NCBI RefSeq assembly: GCF_003473485.1
Contig: NC_053048.1
Location: 25,475,255 to 25,539,254, forward strand
DNA from: Medicago truncatula
Lineage: Eukaryota; Streptophyta; Magnoliopsida; Fabales; Fabaceae
DNA length: 64,000 nucleotides
Reading direction: 5' to 3'
The translations under genes were made by a program, and so were the position numbers. How positions within the stretch are numbered: the first letter of the stretch is position 1; each line of letters opens with the position of its first letter. Below the pieces are notes generated by a model, which was given only the letters and a program-made list of their open reading frames with translations, was not told the DNA's origin and did no database searches. Positions 47,585 through 60,189 of the stretch are shown piece after piece.

Positions 47585-50078
47585 ACTTTGTGTTTTGCTC
47601 AAATTTGGTTGAGTATGATGTTGTTGTTGATGGATTGTTGATAAATTCATATCTAATTGATGTTGTTGTTATTATCAGATGTTGTTGATGATTGAAACAT
47701 TGGGTAATCATAATCATAGAGTTATGGTGTGAATTTGAGTTGTTTTTGAAAGTTTTATGAAAAATGGGTTAATTGATGATTTGTGATAGAATGATGTTTT
47801 GATTTTTATATGGATTTGAGTGCCTTTTTATGTTTATAAATGTATATACAAACTTTTTGGGACAAATTTGGGGTTATGGGGATCAAAATTGGGGATTTGG
47901 GGCTGAAAACACAAGAACGGGGTTGCTGTTCTGTGCAATTCCCGCCACGGCGACAGATGGCGTGCCCGACAGGATTGCCAGAAACAGCAAACCCCGTTTT
48001 TGTTGTTTTGGATACTTGGGACCGATCCGAACTTTATAGTATGCTTCTTTCAACATGTTTAACTATTGTTTTCATTCTTTGATCTACTGGAACATCTTAT
48101 GGATTGGATTTGATTTGATTTTGTGATTTTTAACTAAATTTTTGAAAAATGTCCAAGAACGTCGATTTTTCCGAAACTCATTTTTCTCGAGGAAAAGGGG
48201 TAGGGTTAAGGTTGTATACTGATTATTTGATTTCTAAAAATGTTTGTGATTGCTTTTAATGAGTTTTAACTTTATTTGCTTGGAAAATGGAATTTTTTGG
48301 AAAAATGTTAAAGAGAGACGGACTTTGCATTTTTCTATGATTCCGTTGTAATTAGCCGGTGAAACGCACATGTATACTCTACTGCACTTATATGTGGTCT
48401 AGGTGTATACATAGTTGAGGCATTGGATCGTATTTGCTTGGTCTTGATTTACTTGTTTCAATTATTTTAAAGTTGTAAAATGAGAGACGAACCTTGTCGA
48501 AAATAATATTTGAGGACCAAATACTTGCAAAACCTTTGAGAATAGTTTGTGATGATTATGTGGAGATATGTGAATGATTGTTAGGTGCTGAACATGAGGT
48601 TTATCATAATGTGTTGTATTTTTTCTTTTACTTGAATTGTGAGAAATTGCATGATGTTGTCGTGATGATTGGTTGATAATTGTGATAATGATTATGTGAT
48701 GATGATGAGGTGATGACTCCTTATTGACTTGTGATTTTTTGATTGTGTGGATGTAAATACTTGATAATGCAATTGTTGTTGAAGTTGTTCAATATAAATG
48801 GAGGTTATCCTTTATATTGTTGTTGAAAGTATATCAGGTGATTTGCATTGTCGAGTCTTTGCTTGTATGTCCATGCATCATAGTCATGTTGAGGTGTTGA
48901 TGTCGTAAAAGGGGTGTGCTCTTTTACTTCGGCGAAAATGTAAGACGGACGTGAAATCTTACATAGGATGTTTTGTTGGCATCTTAAGGTGACGACCTTT
49001 GTTGGTGACGGTACCGCATGCATCTAGAAGAGTCTAGAACATTGCATGTATTTGAGTAATTGATGGGTCATGTAATAATTGAAAATGTGACTTGATGAAT
49101 TTGTGCATTGGTGGAATTTGGTGTATATGTACATTGGTGGATTTTGTTGACGGTTGTGAATAATTGAATTATGCTCTAATTACACGTCTTACTTGCTTGT
49201 GCTTATACACTTGGTAAATCCATTTGATGATAATTATTTTGGTAATAGTAATGAGGTGAAGATTGTATATGTGTATATATCTGATGTGGTGATCTCTTTG
49301 AGGGTGATGATTGCTTGCTTATAACTTTGAAATGATGAATTGTACATGTTGAGTTAAGTATGCTAAATGAGGAATAAGGTGAGTAATCCTTTCATTGATT
49401 GATGTTGATAAATGATGAGCTTAGGTCGATGACTTGATTAGAAAATGAATATGCTTCTTAATCTATGTTAGAATTGTGATAGCATGATGAGTATGGAATG
49501 GGGGATGATATATATCGGGTGGTAGTATTCTAGGAATGTTGAGTATGTATATGTGATATGCATGAAATCCTTAAATGCTTATGTTTGTTTATGATGATTA
49601 TGATTGATGTGAAGCTAACCCACAGTGGTTTTGACCGCCTACTTGTTTGTATTAATGGGTAGACGGAGTGCAGGAGTAGTTTGCTTGTCGGTGAGTGCTC
49701 GAGGATAGCGGGAGCTACCTCTATTTTTTTGTTCGATGTCTTAGATTAGGCTCTGATCTAGGATGTCCGTCGCTATTTGTTTATTTTGAACATGTTGTTG
49801 AGATTTTTACCTTTATGTTGGGATTTGGAGATTTTATGTATTGGTGTATATGGAGTTTTGACATGTCTACTTGGAGATGTATATTCGTTGCGTAGTTGCT
49901 TGAATTTTTATGCATGTTATAATTTGGAGAACTTTTGTAGATGTGACATCTATTTCTTGAATAAATGTTTTATTCGCGTGTTTTATCGCTTTAATAGAAA
50001 TAGTACGTTACAAGGATTGTCCACACTTATAAATACATGGTCAAGTCATATTTTATCTGATGTGAGACTCTTTGAACA

Positions 50079-50790
50079 GAGTTCAAGCAGTCTTGGGTAT
50101 TGGTGAGTATCTTGGTTTGCCCTATATGATATGCATAAGTAAGAAAAGCAACTTTCATCAAAGATAGAATTCATAACAAAATAAACTCTTGGTGTAATAA
50201 GTGTCTATCTAAGGATGGTCGAGAGGTTTTAATTAAATTGATTCTTCAGTCTATACCAACTTATTTTATGAGCATGTTTACTCTTCCTCATCCTTGTGTG
50301 ATGAAATTGAAAAAAAATGATGAACTCATTTTGGTGGGGTCACTCAAGTTCACAAAATAAAAGAATTAATTGATTGTCTTGGGATAAACTCTCCATGCAC
50401 AAAAAAGATGGAGGCGTGAGTTTTATAACTCTTGCTTGGGAAGAAAGGGTGGAGAATTATGACTAATTCTGACACTCTCATTGCTAAGTTATACAAAGCT
50501 AGATATTTTGTGAGATGCAATTTTTTTTAATCCACTTTGGGTCATAATCCTAGTTTTGTTTGGATAAACATATGTAACTCTAAGTTCGTCTTAAAAGTCT
50601 ATGGTAGGTGGAGAATATGTGATTGCACTTTTATACTGACATAGAATAACGATTGGATGTTGGCGAATATCAATCTTACTTTTCTAGTTAGTGATAATTT
50701 TCTCTTAGCTGATTTGCTATTAGAGAATTTTCTTCTCCAAGCTTCAAAAGCTTGGAATGTTCCCCTTTTGCACACAATTCTCACGATAGT
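50079..50790 (+). pseudogene. LINE reverse-transcriptase fragment, 3' part of the split copy
   Basis: Continues the LINE broken at 44123: QAVLGIGEYLGLPY directly follows NILGV across the insertion. Further blocks match LINE ORF2 C-termini with frameshifts: SLCDEIEK-like, then a cysteine-poor 'LGRKGG' region, then 'ASKAWNVPLLHTI'. Stops are frequent, so it is dead. Confidence 0.7.
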
Positions 50791-50799
50791 GTAAATCAA

Positions 50800-53700
50800 A
50801 TCAATAAGAAATATAAGTTGTGATACCTGATGTGATTTTGGAAACAACGGCGATTTTTACGATGTCTAGAATCAAACGAGCGGTAGCGATTCTCACGATA
50901 ATTGGAAACGGTGGCAATTGAACAATCAAGATGGGAAGAAGAATGAAGAAGAAACTGCAGGTTATGTCTGTTTTAGGTTTTGGAATGGAATCAAATTTAT
51001 GATTGATAGGTTGAATTTGATGTGAAATTTTAATTGTTACAAGCCTTATAGTGTAAATTAATTAAAATTGTATACCTAAATATAATTAAATAAAAATTAA
51101 AAGTTACCTTAGGATTAAAATTGATTTTTTTTTTTTAAAAAGAAAAAAAATTGAGTCATTTATTTGACATTTAATGTTACATTTGTATATTGCATTTTGA
51201 TTGGTTGATATCTTGAAAGGGTAAAATATCCTCTAAACAAGAGAGGGTAATGTAGAAAAAACCAAAATAAATACACACTGTTATGCTCTTGCATACAAAT
51301 TCTTTTATAAGAATTTATGAGGAATTGCTTAATGAGTAATATTTCTATAGATTCGCAATCGTATCACAATCTTTAAATATATTTCTTTTAAAAAAAATCT
51401 TTGCAACACTTACATATCCTCACCTTCAAAATAGATTTACACTCAGAAAAAATTACTAACCTTCTTATACAAAAAATTACCTTTACTCTGAATCTTATAA
51501 ATTAAATTTCATCCAAAGGGTAGATATAACTACATATGTCTATGATAGCTTTACATAGAATGAAGAAGAGATGAAGATTCAATGCTTAGATCCATGATGT
51601 CTCAACAAATTTTAGGTTGAATCTACTCCTAACACCTTACTTTGTGTTTCTCTAGAAATACCATCTCTCTATCTCTCCAAAAATATGTGATATTGCTCTC
51701 TGCCCAAAGAGTGATGTGCCGCTCCTTGTTGTCAACGTGTTTTTCTTTCCTTCCCTTTTTAATCTCAAGTGACCTAGTTCTCTCCTATTTTGATATCGGG
51801 TAAACACAACAATATCACTATCATTGACCAATAAACCAAGCCCACTTGTATCTACATCTTTATACACCCTCCAAGAGTTTCTTCACGTGGCCAATCTATG
51901 TACTTAAGTTTCTTGGATTTGCTTCATTTCACATGACACTAACTAATAATAATAATAATAATAATCTCTTATTTGACTCAATAAAACAAAAATAATAATT
52001 TATTCAAAAACACTCTAAATTAATACTAGACTAATAAAAATAAACTAAAAACTTAATTAAAAAGACTCTAAAAATGTGATATGACGAACTGTCATCATCT
52101 ATCCAATCTTCTTATTGTGCTAATGCATATAAATTATGAAGAGTAATTTTTATGAAATTTTGATTAAAATTATAGGTATAAAAAATATATATTTTGCACT
52201 TTAACAAACTATAATTATCTTTTTCAATAATACCAACAATATAACAAATATAATGTTTGAAAAAAATATTACAAACATAATATATATTTTTAAAAGACAC
52301 CAACAAAATAACATTCTTATAGTCAAATTTATTTAAAATATAATTAAAAGAAAAAAAAGTGAGTCCAAAACAACCTATTTTCTTTATATATAATTTAGAT
52401 ATAATTTATTAAATATAATTTTTCTCTACTACCACAAAACCAAAGACACTATCTTCTTTTTTCTTTTTGCTCATAAGACACTATCTTATGAAGCAATACC
52501 AACTTCAATGCCTATCAATTTGCACTAAAAAAAAAAAAAATCAATTTGCATTATATGGGTCTCATAAACCGGCAATAATACTACAAAGAACACTGATTTG
52601 TTATAACTATAATTAAGCTGGCACACTGATTTGTTAGAATTATGTGGGCCAGAGGAGAAGGTTCTTTTTGATAATACATGTAATTGATGTTTTCAAATTG
52701 TTTGCTCTAATTAAAATTTGTAAAAGCAAACTTTATAATACTATTAAATTTATACTTTATTAAACTTTTCCAGCGATTCTAGTAACCTGATTTATTTTAA
52801 AGATGAATCCACTATCATTTTACTATCAATTGTCTTTTACATTGATTCTTTAAAGTCACATTTTACTAAAATGTTTGAAGTTCGAGGATGGATTTGAGAT
52901 ATAAAATAAAAAAAATAAACGTGAGGTTAAGGTTGCAAGAGAATAAAATTTGAAAATTTAAATCTGAATTTTAAGTGAAATAATGTTATCAACAATTTAG
53001 TAAATTAGAATTTGAAAGTTAATTGTAAAACTTAGAGGAATCAAAGCACAATCATTTTAGTCGATGATGTGCAGATGATGAACCAACTGCAGTACGATAA
53101 ATCTATATAACAAAGTAAACAAAAACAAATGGAGAAAGGGGGCAATAACCAAAACCATTGTCAACAAAAAAGCTACACAAATAGTGGGACAAAAACCATA
53201 CATAGAAAAAACAAAATGATAAGAAAATAAAAAGCATAGCAAAGCAAGAGCAAAAGAAAAAGAGCGGGAAAATAAAAGAAATCTAAAGAAAGATTTTGAA
53301 TCATACTGCTGATCTACCCGTAGAGTGGGTATTATACGAACTTTTTTGTTTTTGACAAAAGAACGAATATTACAAACTTGAAAGACTTTTCTCTATAATA
53401 ACAAAACAATTCTTCGAATAACTGATATGTACCACTCTATTTTCCTCATCGGTATAAACCTAAGATCCGCAATCTTTGACATCATTGCCCTTCCTTACAT
53501 GTTGTCTTAGTATCGCCAAATTATGGGAACAATGAAATTTGTAACATACATCATAGACAATCAATGACTTTGACAAAGTCGTACGGCACCAAGATGAAGA
53601 TCTTTAAATATAATTCAAACTCATCACAGCGTCACTTCAAAGATCAATAATACACAAATCAAGAATAACGTTGCTATATTGGTTCACTCTTTGTTTTTCA

Positions 53701-55400
53701 GCCAGATTCATTACCTGAACATCTTCGACTTGTTAGATACGTAAAAGCACACATACCTCAAACTAGAGGAACCAAAGTTACGATTAAACTTTCAATTTAT
53801 TACTATAATTTCTCATCATATTATCATATTTCTATAATAATAATATAAAAATGCTAAAGTCACGTAGAGAAGACATCACGGACAGGCAAATACAACTTGA
53901 AGACTTGTCTATAAAAAATACACTTTCCATTCAACTTGCTTTCAATTTTTTTGTTGTTAATTATCAACTTGTTCATCAGTTCATGCATGACCTTGTTCAT
54001 GTATGATAAGATCATACGAATTATTATAGTCAACTAGAAATTATATGATATTATCTTTTTTCTTCTCATTAGGAATCAGACGTGATAATATCAGTTTTAT
54101 AATGAGGGATCTTAATTAAGCTAAGGTAGAAAAAAATAAAATATTTATTACCTTTCATCAATCAAACTAACAACAAATTCATAAAAAAAATTAAGTAATT
54201 AAATTCAAGTGGTTAATAAATTTTACTAAAACGCAAATCTTTCGGGAGAGTCTGTATTTAATTTTTAGATAAAATGATTCTTTATCAAACTTTATTTACC
54301 TCTCCGATCGAACTTAAGATTATTAACTTAGACTTTTGCCTTAAAATTAAAGGGTTAACGTATAAAATGAAAAATAAAACAAAATACATAAAATAGAGGA
54401 AGAGCAGGGCTACTGCTAGGTTCCTCTTCCATTAAATGTTCATTGGAGGGAGTAAAGTGTATATCTAAACCTTTCATTTGTGTTTAATGTATTAAAAGTG
54501 CATGCGGTAATAAATAATGTGTGATTTTGATTCTACTCCTTCCATCTCAAAATAATTATTTTATTAATATTTTTTCTCTATCCTAAAATAATTGTCACTT
54601 TAGAATATAAATGTAATATTTATTATTATTTCTTTATTATTATATCCTTATTTGTTGAATTTCATCCAAGTTGACAAATTCACTAACTACAATTAATAAG
54701 TATAATAAATAATATTAATTTTACAATTTAAATCAACACAATTAATCATTTCTTTCAAAATTATACACAAACTTTAAACGACTATTATTTAGAGACGGAT
54801 CCAACAAACATTGTGAAACTACAATGACACAGCATAATTATTAATTGTAATTGCTAATACAATCATTCTTCTATCCCAATTCTATCATTTTGCAATATGC
54901 AGGTCTGTCCATCCCATAGTGGGCAGAGGATAATTAGATTATAGTAACTTGTTTGGAAAATGTTCCTTTTGATAATAATAGATGATGTTTTAAAATATGG
55001 CTGTTCTAATATGGAGGCTCTAATTAAAATGTGGACTTTATGGCTGCTCTAGATTATAGCCGCATTATTTTTGAATTAATTAATAGTTAAATAAAATTGT
55101 AAAAGAAGAAGCAAATAGTTAAATAAAAGGTCATGCTACATACCAATATCGGAGTCTGGTATGCTCAATTTACCCCATTTAAAATATTGGATGAATGACA
55201 TGTGGCTAAAAAATATTCAAGGGTTGAGATTTAAAATTAAAAAATAATTGTTTATTTTAATATAAGAAAATAAGAAACCAATTAAATCACGTTTCTTCTC
55301 ATCGGAAACCTCCGCCCCTTTTCCTCTTCACAGATCTAACAGGAAAATGGTTTTGTGTTCATGGTAATTGATATAATTTCAAATCAATTTTAAAGCCATT
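50800..55400. other. AT-rich intergenic region, no gene seen
   Basis: Contains an AAT microsatellite at about 51948-51964 and a Stowaway-like left end at about 54534. Two diverged segments of about 160 bp (about 52620-52740 and 54920-55040) share 'gggc(c)agaggа'-like and 'ttttgataata' blocks. I see no credible exon. Confidence 0.45.
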
Positions 55401-55410
55401 GAGAACACAC

Positions 55411-55520
55411 GACACTCTACCAAACATTAAAAAACGTTAGACAATTGCCTATATATAGTGGAATAATTAAGCTTTTACCTACAACACTCTACCTAACATT
55501 CAAAAACGTTAGAAAATTGC
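55411..55520. promoter_or_regulatory. Promoter of PGG gene: TATA box between direct repeats
   Basis: TATATATA at 55450-55457 lies about 95 bp before the start codon. It is bracketed by two copies of a 37-bp sequence (acactctacc.aacatt, then aaaacgttag) at about 55412-55447 and 55484-55520. Leader position and TATA spacing fit a plant promoter. Confidence 0.55.
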
Positions 55521-55550
55521 AATTGATCATCCACAATCAAATCAAAAAAA

Positions 55551-56111
55551 ATGAGTATTCCCCAAAAAAATCCTTCTAAAGATATAGAATGGTTAAAAGA
55601 TATGAAAAGTAGCATAAGTTTAACAGCTTCCCTAATCGCAACTCTGACATTTTCACTTGCCACTAATCCACCTGGTGGCGTTGTGCAAGCTAGTGTTGGT
55701 GATAGCAACGAATGTGGCAAAATATTAATATCCACAATAAATACCACAATATGCGTAGGAGAAGCTATCTTGGCAACTAGATCTCATGATAAGTATCTAG
55801 CTTTTTTGATATGCAATACAATTTGTTTCATTGCATCACTTAGTGTTATTCTTGTGCTTGTTAGTGGAATTCCTATCGACAATAAGTTTTCAATGTGGCT
55901 TTTATCAATGGGCATGTCTATCATACTCTCAAGCCTTGCTCTTACCTACTTGTTTGCTGCAAACATGGTCACTCCGAACTCCATTTGGAATTCTCTTTCT
56001 GGGAATGGGTTTGGTATTTCTCTTTTTGTTTGGATTGCCGTAGTTTTAACTGTTTATATCATTCTCGTGGTTTGCGCCTGTGTGAAGTGTTGCAGAAAAT
56101 GTGGCTCGTAG
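55551..56111 (+). CDS. PGG-domain membrane protein, 186 aa, no ankyrin repeats
   Basis: The PGG domain is the C-terminal four-helix membrane unit of plant ankyrin proteins such as ACD6. Here it stands alone. The signature SLIATLTFSLATNPPGGV (about 27-44) is clear. Hydrophobic segments lie at about 22-38, 82-106, 115-138 and 155-177. The C-terminus ends in a cysteine cluster (CACVKCCRKC) after the last helix, which could be lipidated (inference). The ATG at 55551 is the first in the transcript after the TATA box and the gene is intronless. Function is unknown; membrane signalling in defence is a guess by family. Short stand-alone PGG proteins are common in legumes, as I recall. Confidence 0.85.
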   Translation: MSIPQKNPSKDIEWLKDMKSSISLTASLIATLTFSLATNPPGGVVQASVGDSNECGKILISTINTTICVGEAILATRSHDKYLAFLICNTICFIASLSVILVLVSGIPIDNKFSMWLLSMGMSIILSSLALTYLFAANMVTPNSIWNSLSGNGFGISLFVWIAVVLTVYIILVVCACVKCCRKCGS

Positions 56112-56121
56112 TTGTCTTATA

Positions 56122-56272
56122 ATACTCCCTTCGGTTTCAACTATAAGAGATAGTTACTTTTTAAGTTCATTTAGTAAATGATGTATTTAGTTCTTAATAT
56201 AGACTAAATGTATCATTTATTGAATGAATCTAAAAAGTAAATATTATCTTATAATTAAGATCGGAGTAGTAC
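56122..56272. mobile_element. Degraded Stowaway-like MITE
   Basis: ATACTCCCTTCGGTTTCAA at the left and the inverted GATCGGAGTAGTA at the right enclose paired 'actttttaagttcattta'/'tgaatctaaaaagtaa' blocks. It lies 10 bp after the PGG stop codon, so it is probably in that gene's 3' UTR. Confidence 0.65.
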
Positions 56273-56535
56273 TAATTTGTTTGTGTTTGGCTACCTCATT
56301 TGATATGGTGCAATAAGTGGCAGAAACTACAGTTCTGGTGTAGCGTAAGTGGTTGCTGTGTAATATATACGTTTATTGGAGAGTTTAAAGTTCGATTTCA
56401 TGTGTTAAAATACTTAATCATAGTAAGTTCATTGCAGCAATTTGTGATTAGCATTGAATAAGATGCAATCATAATTGAAATCATGATCTTCATAACTAAC
56501 TTATTACATACCTTATCTCCTTTCTTATTGTCAGC

Positions 56536-56680
56536 TGGATATTATCTGAGTGTCTAGGAAGCGAAAATATCACAACTATAGCTGAAGAAAATGTTCAAAC
56601 TCTCTCCAAATCTAATGCATCTGAACTATTAGACTCCGTGGTTAAAATTGTGAATGATTGCCTAACTGAAGCGCCTTGAT
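56536..56680 (+). pseudogene. Isolated last-exon fragment, unidentified gene
   Basis: A good acceptor (ttcttattgtcag) precedes an open frame reading WILSECLGSENITTIAEENV and on to KIVNDCLTEAP and a stop. Composition is coding-like, unlike its surroundings, and it has the form of a C-terminal exon. I do not recognise the protein. No upstream exon is nearby, and it is the only fragment in this cluster on the plus strand. Confidence 0.45.
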
Positions 56681-57109
56681 TTGGTGTTCAGAAGACAAGA
56701 AGCATGGTGTAGATTCTTTTTTTAAAAAAAGAATAGTGCATATTGCAACATTGTTTATGAATTTGTGGTAAATGTAATAATAACATGACCCACATAAATG
56801 TCTTCAATAGCACACAAGTCTCCATCTAATCAATGCAAGAAAATAAAAAATGCAAGCAGAATGATTTGCATTCAAATGAAATGATGGTATGAGCACAGTT
56901 AGGCCCCATTGTAATCATCAATTGTGAACATTAAGTGGGATTTTACTACTCTAGGGAAAACCCTTTCAATTGGGACCATTAAGATTAATATGCAGTGGTG
57001 GCCAAGAAAGGAAAAAAATCATGAAACCAAATATGACCAAGAAATGGTCTAAAACTCTTTTGTAGAGCATTCTCTTTTCTGTCTTTGATATAACTCAACG
57101 TTACACAAG

Positions 57110-57345
57110 TGATAAAACTCTTTTGTCACAAATACCATATGTCTCTGAAACACTCTAGCAAGTGAAGCGGCTTTACGTCTAGCTCACTTTGTCCCGGTAA
57201 ATAGTAGGGTTTGAAGTAATCCGGCAATAGCTGGTGCCTTAACCACCCTTTCAGTTGCAGCTGAACCTCCACTCCGGCATAACTCGAGCAATGCTGCAAC
57301 TGCATTCTCCTTACCCATCGGTGTTCCACAACGCATCATTCCTAT
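57110..57345 (-). pseudogene. ARM-repeat (U-box-type) protein, C-terminal fragment
   Basis: After an acceptor (gattggatag) the frame reads MMRCGTPMGKENAVAALLEL, a typical armadillo helix set, and on through AGLLQTLLFTGTK. A TGA stop then interrupts GTK*ARRKAASLARVFQR, where family members have Arg. The rest of the gene is missing. The break and isolation mark it as a fragment. Confidence 0.7.
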
Positions 57346-57620
57346 CAATCCAAACAAAGCAAACAAAAAGATGTAAATACAATGATATAAAAGTATGTTA
57401 TTCAACCCGACTCAACAGTCCTGAACAAAGAAAAAAATTGATGGTTCTAGTTAACAACACATTTATAAGAAGCACAAAAAGTTTATCACTGCAAATTAGG
57501 AATTGTCTAATTAAGCAATAAGTTAGTTAAGTCTTAATACTGCACTAATGGAACATGTTTTAGTTCATATCACTTCAGAAGAGTATATTGAAAAGGTAAA
57601 GCATGTATTGTGAAACTCAC

Positions 57621-57962
57621 TTGACAGCATTTGTTATAACTTCATAAGGATCTGATCCAGCCCCAATAAACACCAAATGAGTCCCATCAAATTCCTCCAC
57701 ATCAGGACATCCTACAATCACACATAACATACATTAGTCTTGGCATTGTGGTCCTACCTAACTCCGGGGATTTGTTTCTACCATTGTGAGCAGAGAATAC
57801 ACGATTTACACAGACAAAAAATACTAACAAATTTATGATTGTCTGTTGTGTTGTTCGAAGAGTACATACCACTTTCGACACAAATCTCAATTTCATTCCC
57901 CTGAAGAGCAGCCCTGAAATCTCCTTCCAGAAGTGGTAACAAAACCACGTAGGTAGAACCAT
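57621..57962 (-). pseudogene. Raffinose synthase / seed-imbibition protein fragment, two exons
   Basis: Exon 57962-57870 encodes YVVLLPLLEGDFRAALQGNE then IEICVES. Exon 57711-57621 continues in phase with DVEEFDGTHLVFIGAGSDPY then ITNAVK. These are hallmark blocks of the raffinose synthase/SIP glycosyl hydrolase family. Splice sites are intact, but the N-terminus and the whole catalytic region are absent. Confidence 0.75.
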
Positions 57963-58095
57963 CTTGCCATTAAAATAATGTAGACGAAAATGAGAACATG
58001 CTAGACAAAAAACAAACAACAGATGAAGAAGTTATTTGCTAAAGGAGTATTCAAATATAAAACTGTTTAAGATATATGAACCCGTAAAGGATACC

Positions 58096-59010
58096 TTGTA
58101 AGAGAACCGTTGCCCGTCGTATTCTACTTTTGGTTTTTTTTCTCAGACTCTCAAAAACATCTTTGTTAGCCTCATATCAACATAGCATGCTTCATTTATT
58201 TGCTCTGGTATAAAAGCTTGTCGTGTCTATCAGCAAACCAAAACACCAAATCAATATGGTTTTGACGAATCAATTCCTAATTGTGGACTTTCATGGGTAA
58301 GCTATCTTAAGTAACATGGCTAATTTGCAAACAATAAAAAAACGTTTTTGCTTCTTAAATGAAGTTCTCAATATGTTTGGTTGGGCGGTGAGTTTCACGA
58401 AATCACAGTGCGTAAAAGCAAAATCACAGGTCCACAGTGATTCCGCCTAACTCACTGTTCAGCCAAACATATTAGTTTCAATTTGCAATTGGTGACTTTG
58501 AGCTACAATAGCTCAATTAACCTCAAACTTAACAGCTAGGCTTCTCACAGAATTTGTAAAATGAGTGTATACATTCTAATAAAATTCCTTTTTTCCCTCA
58601 TCTCATGCATCAAAATCAATACAATAAAATCGCCAGTAACTAACAATAATTAAAAAAACAAACAACGGAATCGAATTGAATGTGAAAGCCAAAATTACCT
58701 CAAGCACTAGATCAATAACACGCTTCATCTGAGCACCAACGGGGGCTTTCATATATTATTAATCTGCTGAAGCCTCTCAGTATTATTTGAGAATTAAACA
58801 CCAGTTTTTGAATTTCTTCCATTTGAAGATGCATTTGCAGCCACCACCGGAGTATTAGGTTTTCTGCTACCAACTTTGCTCGACGCAATTCTCAAGAGTG
58901 TCGATTGACACTTCTCTTGTTGTTTCTTGAACCTATCTAGCTTTTCCGCCGCAAACATTTCAAATGTGCTTCTCCACCATGACACAATGTGCGGCTCGGC
59001 ACTATATCAG
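58096..59010 (-). pseudogene. TFIIE beta subunit fragment, damaged
   Basis: The minus frame holds EKLDRFKKQQEKCQSTL, the usual N-terminus of plant TFIIE beta. A TAA stop then replaces the expected Lys before FSNNTERLQQIN, and a 1-nt frameshift precedes APVGAQMKRVIDLVLE. A third exon (about 58213-58096) has TRQAFIPEQINEACYVDM and RFSYK blocks, with further indels. The remaining exons are missing. A MITE of about 102 bp sits in the intron (58371-58472). Confidence 0.8.
58371..58472. mobile_element. Short MITE, about 102 bp
   Basis: Inverted ends TATGTTTGGTTGGGCGGTGAG and CTCACTGTTCAGCCAAACATA, with paired cacagtg blocks inside. It is inserted in the intron of the TFIIE beta fragment. Confidence 0.75.
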
Positions 59011-60189
59011 AAGTGCGTCGCAATTATCATCAACTCAAAAACTAACGCTGCATATAGTGATGAATCAATTCAATATAATTCATTCCACTGAAATAACTCA
59101 TTAAACCTAAATCTATTAGTCCTTCAGAGAAAGTTCAAACTTTTTGGGAAAAGGTTACCGAAGTATCCAAAGTTTCAAACATTTATGTACCTTTTTCTGT
59201 CTCCTTAAGATTATTGTGCTGCTTTAGTACCAATTTATATCCTTTCTTAATGTTCCATACATGATATCACCATGTATCTTCTTCAGCGCTACTCAAACTT
59301 GGCAACAATTTCTGATTCAAATGGAAGCATTATACTTAATGTTCGGTCAAAATTGCCATCCTTCTAAATATGCACAAAGGAAGAAAAAATCAAATCTTAA
59401 AAACACAATTTTGAAGAGATTAAAAAAAGTTCACATTGCATGTATTTTACAGAGAAATAAACAAATGGTTTTCACATGAAAAAAAAAAAATGAAACGTTG
59501 GTACTGACCTGCACTTTTATATCATAGTTCCAATCTCACTGAACCATCAATCCTACAAAACTTCAAAACCCTTATTCAGTAAAATATTAATCCATTATAT
59601 TGGGCACTTTAGCCCACTAACTAAAAATTCAAATCTGATATCATGATATAGCGTAGTTCATACAAATAAATTGTGCATTTGAACAAAATATGATTGTGAG
59701 TGGTTTCAAAAATTCCAAATCATGGTTCATCATCAAGATTAATTCAGTTTAATGAATCATGTAACATGCCATTGAACATGTTTATCAAAGGTCTAGAAAA
59801 GTTACAAACCAATTGTTTAGCATACTTTAATTTCAGGAATCAAACTTGAAGTCTGAAAGTAAAGCAATGCAAAGCCTAAAATTCAAAACTTAATGTTGTT
59901 GCACATGGGAATCCCAATTTGGAATCACAACCAAATGAATGTCAACCCAATTTTTAACACAATGAAACAATCATCAATGGAAGTAACCAAGCAAAGGCTA
60001 ACAAACAATGTAACAAAGCACAAACCTTTTTTCAAATTATTCTACTTTAATTTCAAACAGGGCAACAAAGCTACAAAATTGAACAAAAAGTTTGATATCC
60101 ATCGATGGAGTTCTAAGTATGAAGTTCAGGGTTTGATCCTTGGAAACTAACATATATCTATCCAAAAAAAGAAAGACTTAACTACTCAC

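Larger units (their letters stand above)
44417..50012. mobile_element. Long LTR-type element (probable solo LTR) inside the TRIM
   Basis: Starts TGTAATAGCCCG and ends TACGTTACA (TG...CA), flanked by a perfect 5-bp duplication, aggat (44412-44416 and 50013-50017). After removing nested elements the host sequence is about 3.2 kb and non-coding. It is T/G-rich on the plus strand, with a TATA-like stretch near 44768 and an LTR-like 3' part. No second LTR or protein domain was seen, so a large solo LTR is the simplest reading. Confidence 0.65.
44129..50078 (-). mobile_element. TRIM (349 bp) split by a later insertion
   Basis: A miniature LTR retrotransposon on the minus strand sits in the LINE between two copies of GAGTT (44124-44128 and 50079-50083). 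LTR copy one is 44129-44244 (116 bp). Copy two is 44362-44416 plus 50018-50078, also 116 bp in total. Both start TGTT and end ACA, and share acttgtgaggtga and acttataaa.acatg. The 117-bp interior contains gaggctctaataca next to copy two; on the minus strand this is ta(t/c)agagcc, close to the initiator-tRNA primer site. A purine-rich tract on the minus strand abuts copy one. It has no coding capacity. Confidence 0.8.

Noticed and set aside
44417..50012. A complete coding retrotransposon
   Set aside because: No gag, protease, reverse transcriptase or integrase block was seen in the host part, and the two ends are not long direct repeats of each other.
51652..51867. Minus-strand 71-codon frame with basic composition
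   Set aside because: It may derive from a LINE or cDNA fragment, but I recognise no motif and it has no exon context.
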